Origin: Buxus sempervirens
Lineage: Eukaryota; Streptophyta; Magnoliopsida; Buxales; Buxaceae
Length of the DNA: 64,000 bases
Direction: 5' to 3'
NCBI GenBank assembly: GCA_947561395.2
Contig: OX387194.1
Coordinates: 12,820,048 to 12,884,047 of the forward strand
This document shows positions 1 to 10,558 of the stretch, piece after piece. The translations under genes were made by a program, and so were the position numbers. The notes under the pieces were generated by a model. The model was not told the origin of the DNA, ran no database searches, and worked only from the letters and a program-made list of their open reading frames with translations. Each line of letters starts with the position of its first letter. Within the stretch, counting starts at the first letter, position 1.

Positions 1-244
1 CCGGGGATTACCAGATTCGGTACGAACTATATTGCATTGGATAGTATTCTGAGCCACAAGTAGGGATTGAGATCTCTATTTACCAGTGAAGATTGGACGA
101 GTTGTGCTTAGAGTCGCAAAGAGACCGGGAGTAGAGTAGAGGACATTGTTTTGTCCAGTACTTTTTGGGAGCATGTGTGAGAGTTGATTGCTATACTGCA
201 CCCTATATACCGTATACTGCGGCTACTTGACACAGATTCCTATC
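1..244 (+). pseudogene. hAT transposase gene, 5' fragment (runs off the window)
   Basis: Reading frame 1 gives a typical plant hAT transposase stretch (PGITRFGTNYIALDSIL, later FTSEDW and HPIYRILRLLDTD) that lies N-terminal to the dimerisation region. It continues at 2701 after a solo LTR; when the CTATC target duplication is counted once the frame is kept (DTDSY, then PTVGSIYKCM). Three in-frame stops occur at 61-63 (TAG), 109-111 (TAG) and 178-180 (TGA), each explained by one C-to-T change. The BED finger and catalytic N-terminal half lie outside the window. In an active copy the product would cut and paste hAT DNA in the nucleus; this copy cannot be translated through. Family assignment comes from recognised sequence pattern. 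Confidence 0.85.
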
Positions 245-827
245 TGTTAGCACCTGATTTTTGCACCCCAAAAAATGAAGAAAATGAAAATTTCAATTAA
301 AAAGTCAAACCCTGAGAGGGCCAAAAAATTGACTTTTTGATTCAAGTGAATTTGACCATCAAACTTCATCTCATTAAAAAGAGCATTTCAACACGGTTCC
401 AACGCAACTAAGTTTGCTGGAATCGGAGTCCGGATGAGAAAGTTATGAGCTAGTCAAACTTTTGGGGAGCGAAAAGTTGACTTTTTGCTCGACCCCGATT
501 CAGCTACCCGAATTAATCCCAGTGGATAGGTGATTCCAAGCCGGTTCCAACGACACTAAGTTTGCTGAAATTGGACACCGAACGAAGAAATTATGGGCAG
601 TTGAAGTTTCAAGAAAACTGCCCATGTGGCAAAACAGCAGCTAAAAGCAGAATAAATGAATTAAATAAATTAAATAATCATTTAATAGAAATATCTTTAT
701 TTTTTAATAATATTTTAATAAAAGAATCTCGTTTTTTATAATAAAATAATAAAAAAATCGGATAAAAATCTTTAAATAAATCAGATTTAATAAAGCATTT
801 GAAATCCGGCATTTTAAAAACGTGCGC

Positions 828-1041
828 ACCTGTATTTGAAGTACGGGCGAGGCATGCCCGTATTTCAAATACGGGCGAGCTTCTAGAAGGGACGCGTGTC
901 GTTGTACGGTGGGACACGCGTCCCGTACGGCCGATTTTGCGAGATTTGAAAATGTGCGTTTTTTGCCCGTATTTGAATTACGGGCAAGGCATGCCCGCAT
1001 TTGAAGTACGGGCAAGGCATGCCCGTAGTTCAAGTACGGGC
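828..1041 (+). repeat. Palindrome array upstream of the LTR TATA box, 28-bp period
   Basis: Units of the form GCCCGTATTT...TACGGGC start at 828, 856, 965, 993 and 1021, so neighbouring units are exactly 28 bp apart. The 109-bp gap in the middle carries a different perfect inverted repeat (GGGACGCGTGTC and its mirror, about 890-925). The linker AAGGCAT extends the symmetry between units. It lies just upstream of the TATA box at 1056. Confidence 0.9.
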
Positions 1042-1055
1042 ACGAAAATTTTGCC

Positions 1056-1063
1056 TATAAATA
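1056..1063 (+). promoter_or_regulatory. TATA box of solo LTR 245-2695
   Basis: TATAAATA in the context GCCTATAAATAGAGAGG, 15 bp after the last palindrome. The same GCCTATAAATAG context recurs in most other LTRs of the window, which supports it as the U3/R promoter. Confidence 0.8.
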
Positions 1064-1860
1064 GAGAGGCCACCCCGCTCATTTGAACAAGCCATCACCA
1101 TAGGCCTCCACCCTCTTTTCCTTGTTGATTACCACGGCCAAACTCTGCCCAATTGCCACCACCCCAATACCTACACCCATTTAATGCCCAAAATACCCTT
1201 GTCATCCTAAAACCATGCCTAAACCTCAAAATACCTCCTTTTAAACCCAACCTCCTACCAAACCTCTTTCAAAATCAACCTAGAAAATCCCGGAGGACGC
1301 GGAAGCGCTGCCGGAATCCTCGGAGAATCAACATACTAAAGAAAAGGTAATAGCAAGGAGGCTTGTTTGGTAACATGACAATTCATATACATTAAATTTG
1401 ATCTTTTCTTATAAACTTTGTTTATTATCTATTCTTCCATCTATTTCTCATCACATTTGATCTGTTTTGCATGGCTTTGGTCTCCTCATGGTGAGAGGGA
1501 GACCTTACATGAAAGAAGGAAGTTAGCTTTACAAAAGCCTAAAAGGTTACTTGGATTAACATGATCTTCAAGGCAATGTAATCATTAAACAAATCTGTTG
1601 TATCCCAAATTCTGACCCCCCCTTTTCCTATTCTCATTGGATATGATCATGCATGAAGAAGAAGGATCCCAAAAAATGGCAAAAAGAAGAAAACTATTCC
1701 TTTCGATGAACGCCAAAGAAAGAAGCAACACAAGGTTGAAAACAAGACATGATTGTCACTGTAAATGAGTTGGAAATCTCTGCAGAAGTTGTTGGAGACC
1801 CCAAGAAGATAGCCGGACCGATCCCAAGCAAAATTGGCACAAAAAATGCAAACTAGGCGT

Positions 1861-1964
1861 GCCCGTAAATGCAGTGCAGGCTGGGTGTGCCCGTGTTTTC
1901 TGTACGGGAAGGTTGACCCGTATTGCATTTACGGGTAAAGCCAGCCCGTATGGCAAATACGGGC
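1861..1964 (+). repeat. Second palindrome array, downstream of the TATA box
   Basis: Units beginning GCCCGT or ACCCGT start at 1861, 1889, 1916 and 1944 (spacing 28, 27, 28) and use the same word as the upstream array at 828-1041, including GCCCGTAAAT and ATACGGGC. Confidence 0.82.
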
Positions 1965-2700
1965 AATTACAAAAATAACTTAAAAAATACAATTTTTGGC
2001 CTGGTTGGATTTGGTCCGACCCGAAAACTTAAAACCCGACCCAATGAGTAACTTGGACTTTTTTAAGTCCATTTTTGGACAGTGGGCCTAGATGGGCTCA
2101 CCAAGACCCCCCTTTGGCCCACATGAGTGGCCCACATTTTGACTGGCCTATACCAGGCCTGTTTTCAATAAGCAGGCCCAGGCCACTTGACCCCCGGCTC
2201 ATGGGCCAAATCAAAGCCCATTAAGCCCAAGTGTAAATAATTTAGTTAAATAAATAAACCATAAGGGTTACCCAATAACCCTGCTGAGCTCAAGCCTAAC
2301 CTTGGCAACCCACGGGTCTTCCAACAGGACCCGAATCCGACTCATCTCACATAAATAAAAAAGATAAAAATGAAATAAAAAGGGGCCCACACCTCCAAAG
2401 GACCTCGCCAGACCAAAAAGATACATGCTGGCCTAGGAAGGGTAAAACTGACTCAAAAACCAGGGAGACCCGAGGGACCCGTCAAACCGACGGGGCGGGC
2501 TGGGGTGTCTTAGGGCTTCCTCGGACGTAACCGAGGACTTAGCTATAACTCTGAAAAGCCGCAGACCAGACTTAGACCCGGATAGGGCAATCATCGTGTC
2601 TGCCTGCACCCCTCAAGCAGTGGCGACTCCGAATGTCCCGAGGTACGCACGAACCCACGTGCGCCCCGTGTGCGATCTAGATTTAGGTGCGCACACTATC

Positions 2701-4681
2701 CTACGGTAGGATCCATTTATAAGTGTATGGCGGTGATGAAAGCTCAGATTAAGGCCGGATCACCCAAATCACATCAGTGGGTACTGAAAATTGTTAACGA
2801 CAGATGGTACAAGTCGCTAGGTCATCCTTTGCATGCAGCAGGTATAATTACAATTTTATTTGAATCATTTTATGTTGAATCATGTTTATAATTATATTTT
2901 AATTATTTTACTAATGTTTTTTCTTGTAATCGTCTATGTAGCGTATTATTTGAATCCCAAATATCATTATAAGGATAATCTTGGTGCACACTACGACCTC
3001 TGCGCTCGTGTCCATGAGGTTTTCATGAAGTTGGACCCCCATTCACAATCAGTTGGGGATTTTGGAAACGAGGTAGGAGCCGTAACATTTAACTTCACTT
3101 ATGTTATGGATATCACTTCTTCTTAATAGTTATATTAATTATTAAGTATTGACCCTTTCAAATTATTCCACTACCAGTTGATACAATTTAGAGATGCGAT
3201 GAGCTCATTCGGATTGACTACGGCAATTGTATCGTGGAACAAGATGATGCCGTGTAAGTGACAACTGACAAGGGATTATGAATATTAATATTTTAAATTT
3301 CTAATTTCTAAATAATTTTTAATATTTTCTATTTATAAATCTAGGTGAATGGTGGGTGATGCATAGCACAAGTGCCCGTACACTGCGGAAGTTAGCGTGT
3401 CGAATATTGGCTCAGACAGCATCTTCTTCTGCTTGTGAGCGCAATTGGAGTACGTTCGCATTCATACACACGAAGCAGAGGAATCGGCTAGCTTATCAGA
3501 GGTTACAGAAGTTGGTCTTCTGCCATTATAACATGAGGCTGAGGATGAAGCAGTTAGAGATAGAGCACGGCACCGCCGCCACGACTGTGAAGGATCCTTT
3601 GGATGTGTTATTCAGTAATGAAGTCAATGACGAGGATCCATTTGCAGAGTGGGTTAGATGTGTTGAGATGGATCAGCCTGATCGTAGTCCTATCCCAGTC
3701 ATATCACAGGCTGTAGCAGAGTTGGGCATCGATGTAGACACAACTACGGAGGAGGAGAGGGGGCAGGTTCGCGGAGACTAATTGGATAACCTCATCAGAG
3801 TTGTTCCTTCCTCCGCTACTGCGACGACACCAGCCCCAGTCCCAGCCCGTAGGCATGTTTCATTGTCAGAGGAGGAGGAGACATATGACGAGGAGACAGA
3901 TGATGAGGATGAGTCTGGATCTTCAGATGATGATGATGGAGATGGTGGTGCTAGTGGTGGTTATGGTGGTGTTGGCACCAGTGGCCCGGGGTTGAGCACA
4001 TTTACTGGAGAGGCGGCTTTCCATCATACTACACAGGATACTGATCACGGAGATAGAGATCGTGATGAGAGTGAGGGATATTCCTTTCAGAGGAGGAAAG
4101 GCAAGGAGAGATAGCATACAGGGATGCACGATGACTCGTCCTCCATGGCACAAAGTTTCGGATCTTTAGAAGTTGGAGGATCATCGAGTTCTTATGGAGA
4201 GCAGTATCCTCACTATCCACCACAGCTGACCCAGGGATACTCTCCAGCCTACTATCCTCAGCAGCTTGGGCCAGTAGATTTATCAGATAGTAGTAGTTAC
4301 AGTACATCATACGAATATCCTGGAGCACACATGTAGACATCTGATCCATTTGGGATCTTTCCAGTGAATCCATATCCGTACGGCTATTATCCTATGCATG
4401 TTGTACCTATTGGTATTAGAGCTGCAGCAGTAGCCCCTCCATACGAGCATCCCGGTTATCCTGCGCCGTCTCCTCCGTCACCACCAAAGCAAAAGACGTG
4501 CTACTATTATGATGATTTCCCTCCAGTTGGTATCATGGCTCACATGACACAGGAGGAGTATGAGCAACATGTCCATGAATATAAGAGAGAATACAGATTT
4601 CGGATGGGATGGAAGCACTACTGTCATTTTATTGGCGAGAGATCAGGATTTGAGCCACCACGTCATTCATTTCATGTCTGA
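2701..4681 (+). pseudogene. hAT transposase gene, 3' part with dimerisation domain and disordered tail
   Basis: Four exons join with GT-AG introns: 2701-2841, 2942-3072, 3178-3253 and 3345-4681. The junctions restore hAT signatures: HPLHAAAYYLNP across intron 1, then WWVMHSTSARTLRKLACRIL and SSSACERNWSTFAFIHTKQR, the C-terminal dimerisation region. Past that the frame continues as an acidic, Ser/Gly-rich and then Tyr/Pro-rich tail ending in RHSFHV. It is interrupted at 3779-3781 (TAA), 4112-4114 (TAG) and 4334-4336 (TAG), all explained by C-to-T change of glutamine codons. No terminal inverted repeats were recognised, so this may be either an autonomous element copy or a domesticated-type hAT gene. 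It is non-functional as read. Confidence 0.85.
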
Positions 4682-5333
4682 TTTGACAGTATGATTATAT
4701 GTTTTTTACTTTATATATTGTTGTTTTAGTTTAATTTAAAATTTGGATCCTCTTTGTTATTTTTTATTTAAAGTTTAAGCACAGCGCACACAGCATCACC
4801 CCGATAGGCCCGATCATTACATTTACATGCCACATTGTATTTTCATTATTTTTGAGATATATTATTGATGCTTGTGGTAATTTAAGTGCAATTTTGAAGT
4901 ATATAACTTATGCTTGTTGAGTTGTTGTAAATTTAGCTTTTTTTTTGAAAAAAAAGCACACAGAAATGTTTCTGTTGAAATTTCAGCCGACAAAATTTCG
5001 TTCGATTCACCGGAAACCACAGGAAAATCGGTTTTCCGGCGAATCGAAATTCAAAACCTTGGTTTACATTCGATGGCTGGAGCCATGCAAGCATCAGGAC
5101 CCCAAAAACTTCATTTTTTACTTGGTTCAAATATCTAACTTCGTTACAAATTCCTCATGGCGATGTTGATTTTGATAGATTTTTTTTTATCTCAGGTGCC
5201 AAATTTTGGCTGGACCATATGGAAACACAGACATCGTTCATTATTTCGAGAATGGATCCCATCCATTCTGGAAATAATTTATGGCTCTAGTTATATTTGT
5301 CAAAAATTCAAAAGTGGTGATATCAGTGATGCA
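4682..5333. other. 3' flank of the hAT gene, no gene seen
   Basis: AT-rich sequence with no supported coding frame. A hairpin-forming inverted repeat lies at about 4993-5052 (AATTTCGTTCGATTC...ACCGGAAACC against its near mirror), around a short ACAGGAAAATC loop. Confidence 0.5.
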
Positions 5334-5374
5334 TCATCTCTTATTACTTATCACTAATTAGTAATAAGAGATGA
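5334..5374. repeat. 15-bp perfect inverted repeat at the copia truncation point
   Basis: Arms TCATCTCTTATTACT (5334-5348) and AGTAATAAGAGATGA (5360-5374) flank an 11-base loop. The right arm belongs to the truncated copia gag, the left arm to the flank. Confidence 0.8.
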
Positions 5375-6361
5375 AGAAACAGGGGCTTGATAAGCCTGGT
5401 TAAAACGATGATAGCAGGCAATGGCAGTGTGACCAGGCTTGTTGCAGACTTGACAAATAGTTCGTGTGTCAGTACAACCAGTGAAGTAAGTAGATGAAGA
5501 GCTACCATGGGAGCCACCACGAGAATAGCCACGACCACGCTGTCCACCACGGAAAGAGCGATTTCGTCCACGATTAGACGACCCGGAGCAAATCGTGTGA
5601 CGGTTGCATTAGCTGCAGTGGTAGAGCCAAAAAATAGAACTTGAGTTTGATGAGCAAACCTTGATTCATGATTAAGAAGGTGGCTATAAATCTGCTGAGG
5701 AGTTAGCTTATCTGCCCGAGTAGTAAGAGATGTAACCAAGGACTCATAATCCGAGCCAAGACCAGCAAGTAAATAGACGGTGAACTCAGAAGGAGTCAGG
5801 GGTTGGCCGGCAGCACTTAAAAAAGCAGAGAGGGATTTGGCTCTGTGATAGTAATCTGCAATAGATTCAGAGCCCTTTTTGAGAGTGGCAAGTTGGAACA
5901 GTGTTTGAATCACATGGGCAGAGAACTGGGCTGCAAAAAGCTCTTGTAGAGTGGTCTAGATCTCTTGTGATGTAGTACAGTCAAGGACCTGAGCCAACAA
6001 TTGATCTAAGAGAAGAGGTGTTTAGAGCTGAAATAATAAGTTGATCTTGAAGAATCCATCGAGTATAATGAGGATCGGGCTGGCCATCAAGAGTAGCAGT
6101 GGGAAGTGGAATAGTGCCGTCAACATAGCCAAAAAGACCATGGCCTCGTAAAAATGGGACGATCTGAGCTCTCCAAAGTAAGTAATTATCAATTGTGAGT
6201 TTGATAGTGAGAAAGTGAGAAGCAGAGTTAACAATAGGAGTAATGGGTGGTGGGGGTGGTTGATTGGATAGCTGAAAACCAGGAGGTGTGGTTCTGGGTG
6301 TTTGTTTCGATGTAATGGGTGGTGGGGGTGGTTGAGAAGCAGAAGACGTGGGTCTTTTAGG
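5360..6361 (-). pseudogene. Truncated copia gag (minus strand)
   Basis: Read on the minus strand from about 6361 down, this is a Ty1/copia Gag (UBN2/retrotran_gag class). It has a proline-rich N-terminus, LTIDNYLLWRAQIVPFLRGH, then FQLATLKKGSESIADYYHRA and YLLAGLGSDYESLVTSLTTR. A glycine/arginine-rich stretch and a CCHC zinc knuckle (CQVCNKPGHTAIAC, about 5415-5460) close it. At least two frame breaks separate the parts (near 5980-6010 and near 5600-5650). It stops right after the zinc knuckle; protease, integrase and RT are absent. Gag packages element RNA in cytoplasmic particles. The start codon is uncertain. Confidence 0.85.
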
Positions 6362-6373
6362 GCTCCGACACCA

Positions 6374-6656
6374 TATTGAGAAAAGGAAGAAGGAAACAAC
6401 AAACAAATAAGTGAAAATGAATTCTCTCTGATTCTTCTCACTCTTCATTAGTATAAACTTTACATCATTTATAGACATAATGTTCATAACAGAATTTGAT
6501 CTGAGAGTATGACACTTGTCTATATTCAGTTACAAGGAATATTTCTGTAATCTTCTAGAATTGATGACTCATTTGTTTCTGGAATCTTCATGTGAAGTGC
6601 TCTGTTGTGATGTAGAGGATATTGCCTTAATAATATTGAAGGCATGGCTCCTAACA
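6374..6656 (-). mobile_element. 5' LTR of the truncated minus-strand copia
   Basis: On the minus strand it starts TGTTAGGAGCC at 6656 and ends ...CTCAATA at 6374. It is followed by a methionine-tRNA-like primer site TGGTGTCGGAGCC (6373-6361). A TATA-like CTATAAATG occurs near 6463-6470. The terminal CA has become TA. A 16-bp sequence, GATGTAGAGGATATTG, occurs both inside (about 6609) and just outside (about 6668). Confidence 0.7.
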
Positions 6657-7115
6657 AGTTCCATATTGATGTAGAGGATATTGTAAAATAGTTTTTATCA
6701 TCTAAATTATAAGCCTGCTAGGAATCTGGCCGGTTGAAGCTCCAAGGCTGAGAGAAGATAACAACTATTTTAAAGCCTTTTTGAACTTTTCATGTTCTAT
6801 GTACCTTACCTAAAACTAACCACCAAGAAGAAAGGTCACGTTGCCTTGCTCATTCTGGTCTAATAGTAATGCGCATCAATTGAGACATGATCGAATGGTT
6901 AGGAAGGTTGATAGTTAATAAAGTGATGATTACGAGATTTTGTGTGGAAAGAACCTCCTATATACAAGATTTCAGGGTACAAAACCATGCTTTTTGTACA
7001 AATTATTAGGAAAAGCAGCAAACTCTTGTGACCTTTACCAGACCCACCGCCTAGGTTCACCCTCCTCTAGGGACGTAAATCGTGCCAAACCCTAGCCCTA
7101 CACGACCATGACCCA
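6657..7115. other. Unassigned intergenic sequence
   Basis: No supported ORF, RNA gene or clear repeat. It borders the Mutator-type MITE. Confidence 0.4.
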
Positions 7116-7124
7116 TCAAATATG

Positions 7125-7484
7125 GGGAAAATTATGGAAACAGATCACTTTTCGTCCATATTTATAAAAGCATGCCACTAAGATCCCAAATTACAGAAAA
7201 GTACCACTTTTTGTCGATATTTATAAAAATATCCGTTGAAATTAAATTATAGGATCGCTTTTAAAAAATAATTAAATTTGAGGATCATTTTCTTGAGACA
7301 CAAGCTCATTATGCATATGACTCAAGTTTATTACATGGGACACGAAGATACTATTTTTTAATTAGTTATGCGAAGTGATCCTTTAAGTCAATTATCGACA
7401 AAAAGATCTTTTTATGCAATTCGACATCTTAGTGGAATGTTTTTATAAATATCGTCCAAAAATGGCCCTTTTCCATAATTTCCC
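7125..7484. mobile_element. Mutator-type MITE with long inverted repeats
   Basis: Ends GGGAAAATTATGG and CCATAATTTCCC are the tips of imperfect inverted repeats of more than 100 bp: 'GTCCATATTTATAAAA' and 'CCACTAAGAT' on the left recur inverted on the right. It is flanked by a 9-bp target duplication TCAAATAT(G/T) (7116-7124 and 7485-7493) with one mismatch. Nine-bp duplications with long TIRs are typical of Mutator-like elements. No coding capacity. Confidence 0.82.
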
Positions 7485-7493
7485 TCAAATATT

Positions 7494-7960
7494 CGTGCCA
7501 TATGCAGTGTGGTATATGCTTCGAGTCGTGCCATGCTTTGGCTTGAGTCATGCCATGCCTACACATTTGGCATGACCCATTGCTATGAATTATACTCAAG
7601 TCATGCTTTCAATATTTTTAAGTTAATCATTTACACAAAGTAAGATTATAACAACTTACTAACTCAAATAAATGTAATCATCGATTATACTATATATAAT
7701 AAACTTATATATACAGTGTTATAAACCTTTACCAAAACGTCAGCGCAAGTGATCAGTGGTTAGCTCCATAGCTGCAAGGTATAAAATTTCTGAATCGACC
7801 CAGACCCAAACCGATTAAACTGGTTTGAGTGGACCCGTTTATTAAATGGGTTGGGTTTGAGTTTAGGTTTTCTCAACCCGTCAAAAAATGGTCAACCTGA
7901 ACCCTACCCGCCAATCCTTTGATTACCCTTTTAAATGTGAAGTTTACTTTTATTTAGATC
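7494..7960. other. Unassigned sequence, low-complexity GTGCC-rich and ACCCG-rich blocks
   Basis: 7500-7590 repeats CGTGCCAT-like words. 7785-7918 is rich in ACCCG and GGGTTGGGT. A similar ACCCG-rich block at 13590-13700 lies beyond two solo LTRs, so the two may be halves of one older element. No gene seen. Confidence 0.4.
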
Positions 7961-8525
7961 CTATTTGTGCGCACGTCGTGATGAATGCGCGACGCGAGGT
8001 GGGATGGCGCACGCGATGAAAGGGTGCGAGGGAACGGGGGTATAAGGAGTCGCCACTGCCTGATGAGGTGCAGGCAGACACCTGGGTGCTCTAAGGATAT
8101 ATGCTCTGGTCTGCGGCTTGAGATTCCGGCTAAGGTTTCGATTACAGTCCGGGGAAGTCCGTAGACACCCTGGTCTGCCCCGTCGGTTGACGGGTCCCAG
8201 GTGCTTTTCTGGTTCGAGTACACTTTGGTTCAACTCACCCTTATGTCCTACACCAGCATGCTCACTTTATTAAGTCTGAATGGGACCTTCGGAGGTGTGG
8301 GTCCCTTTTATTTTAATTGATTTTTATATTTTTATCCAAATGATGTGGGTCTGATGTGGGCCCTGTTGGAAGGCCCATTGGATACCAAAGAGGGCTTAGG
8401 TCAAGCCCAATTCTCGTTCAGGGTTATGTCGGATAACTCAGCTTATTGGATTTGGTTGTTTGGTTTAAGGGTTGCTCAATTATTCACAGATTTGGGGGGG
8501 TTCACTGGGCTTAACCGCTGAACAT

Positions 8526-8618
8526 GTGCGATTTGGCTCGAACCATTCTCTATATGCGGTTCAGGGACGAACCGCTCTGTGTATGCGGTTCAGGGGTGAA
8601 CCGTTCTGGGTATGCGGT
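8526..8618 (-). repeat. Palindrome array downstream of the TATA box, 29-bp period
   Basis: Words ATGCGGTT start at 8554, 8583 and 8612 (spacing 29, 29), with GAACCG complements between them and a degenerate unit before 8554. Confidence 0.75.
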
Positions 8619-9447
8619 TTTGGCATTGAAAGCCCAAACAGGAATTCTTCATGGGGGCTTTGGGTTCTTGTGTCTCTTGTGATGTCCCAGCGGTTGTATG
8701 GGCCCCTGCGTGGGCCCACAGTGGTTCAGTGGAAGGCTTTCTTTTTGGGTTTCTACGACAAGGGAAGGGGAGGGGAAGCTTGCTGGAGACAGCAGCTACC
8801 AACATCAGTGAAGACCATCTCAATGACTTACAAACAACAACATTTATCAGGCATAATTATCAACTAAGCAAAGATAGGAACATTACAAAAAATGCAAAAT
8901 AGCAAGCACAAGGGGAGTTGCTGTCGTCACCAACAACAGCCTTTACATGCCATAATAGGGGGTGTGATAACTACACTCATCCTCCCTTGGGACTATGCAA
9001 GCACCATCCCATACTTTGAAGATTTTCGTATGGCATGAGTGAAGAAGAAAGGTAGCAAAAAATGCATACTAGAGGATATGTTACAGCAAAGAGAAACCAA
9101 TCCCTTGTATTATCTTAAAACTCACTCATCTTTATATATGTAAAGTAAAAAACAGTAAGAGACAATACCTTGGGGTTTTACAACCCTTTGGAGGAGTGTG
9201 TGACCTACTGGAGATTGGAACAGCAGCTGGCTCCTTCTTCAGCTTCCTAGAAAGGAAAACCCAGCTTCCTTCAAGCTTGGTGGGGGTGGAGAAGGGAGGT
9301 GGAAGGCTGGAGAGGCTTTGGGAGTGGTTTTGGGAGGTGTTGGAGCAAAGAGGGGTGAGAAAGAGGGGGTTCGGAGGTTCAGGGAGCAAGGGAGAAGGAA
9401 GAGAAGCAGAAAAAGGCTAACCCCTTGTCCCACTGTCCGAACTTGCA

Positions 9448-9454
9448 TTTTATA
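9448..9454 (-). promoter_or_regulatory. TATA box of solo LTR 7966-10066
   Basis: Minus-strand TATAAAA in the context TTTGCTATAAAATGC, between the two palindrome arrays of this LTR. Confidence 0.65.
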
Positions 9455-9468
9455 GCAAACAGGGACAA

Positions 9469-9722
9469 AACCGTATACTCAGAGCGGTTTTGCCTAAAAT
9501 GAACAGTAACCGCACATACTGTGCGGTTTTAGTGAAAACCGTAGGTTATGTACGGTTTTGTCCTTGTCTTTTCAGTAATGATGGGGGGACAAATTGGTTA
9601 GACGCAGTCTGACGCGCCACGCAACCGTACTGTATGTGCGGTTGAATTTTCGGCGCCGCTTGCTCTGATTGGCTCGTGCGGGCGGTGGCAGAAAAAGTCA
9701 ACCGCACAGCATATGCGGTTGC
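9469..9722 (-). repeat. Palindrome array upstream of the TATA box
   Basis: AACCGYA...TGCGGTT palindromes start at 9469, 9508 and 9537 (spacing 39 then 29), with two more at 9623 and 9700. Examples are AACCGCACATACTGTGCGGT and AACCGCACAGCATATGCGGT. Confidence 0.78.
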
Positions 9723-10071
9723 GAATTTCTCTCCTTTTTTGGTTGATGTGAAGGCTGAGTCGACTCAACCGCCCACTCGGACAGATTAGGCTTCCCCAAT
9801 TTTTATTATCTCTCATTTATCTTAATTATTTTAATTAAGATATTTTAAATTTGACTGTTTTGCTCATATCTTCTCCGTCCGGGCTCAGATTCCTGCAAAC
9901 TTAATTGCGTTGGAACCGTATCAGGATGCTCTACCCATTGGGATAGGGTATAGCAATCAATTTAGATTCAGGCAGAAGGTTATCTTTTGCTCTTAAGGGT
10001 TTGTATCTTTCTTTTAAGGTTTTGCTTTCAGGCTTTTTAGAGGGGTGCAAAAATGAGGTGCTTACACTATT

Positions 10072-10553
10072 TATAGTAGTCTATATTATTATAATATCAA
10101 GTATTCCTAACAAATTAAGTACTTTAGTTTATATTTAGGGACTTTAATCACTAAATTATTTTTACGACTAATACAATTTTAATAATTATGAGGATTAATT
10201 ACATTTCCATATCAACACAAGTTTTATTTTAAAATTATGCAATATATAAGTAATATATATGATTATATATCTATATTATATATAAATTACAATTTATATT
10301 TTTAATACAATGTAGTTAATACTAACTATATATTATAATTTTATTTTGATCTTTTTAATTGCTTTTATATAATTCTAAACTTCTTCGCAAGTAAAATTTA
10401 CTTATTTCTTGCTTTTTGAAAAGAAATCATGTTTATTAGATATTTAATTCATAGTATTTATTAAACTTTAAATAGGTCAAATAGACTTCTATGTAACTAT
10501 ATTTGAAATTAGAAACAAAATATATAAAAGAAAATAATTTTAAAATAAAAGGG
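10072..10553. other. AT-rich unassigned sequence
   Basis: Very AT-rich; no supported ORF, repeat or RNA gene. Confidence 0.4.
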
Positions 10554-10558
10554 TTGGC

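Larger units (their letters stand above)
245..2695 (+). mobile_element. Solo LTR, Tat/Ogre-type family 'TGTTAGCACC...GCGCACA'
   Basis: Starts TGTTAGCACC, ends GCGCACA and is flanked by a perfect 5-bp target duplication CTATC (240-244 and 2696-2700), so it is a recombined solo LTR inside a hAT exon. The + orientation follows from a TATA box (1056-1063) and from the minus-strand relative at 51924-54508, which has its primer site next to the GCGCACA end. It holds two palindrome arrays (828-1041 and 1861-1964). No long coding frame is believable. Confidence 0.93.
7966..10066 (-). mobile_element. Solo LTR, Tat/Ogre-type 'GCGCACA' family (minus strand)
   Basis: Plus-strand ends are TGTGCGCACG and GGTGCTTACA, flanked by the 5-bp duplication CTATT (7961-7965 and 10067-10071). 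It shares the conserved block (GGAGTCGCCACTGCCTGA, TCCGGGGAAGTCCG) with the LTRs at 51924 and 58253, and inverted with 245-2695. On the minus strand a TATA box is at 9448-9454. Its own palindrome word (ACCGCA...TGCGGTT) occurs both upstream (9469-9722) and downstream (8526-8618) of that TATA box. Confidence 0.92.
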
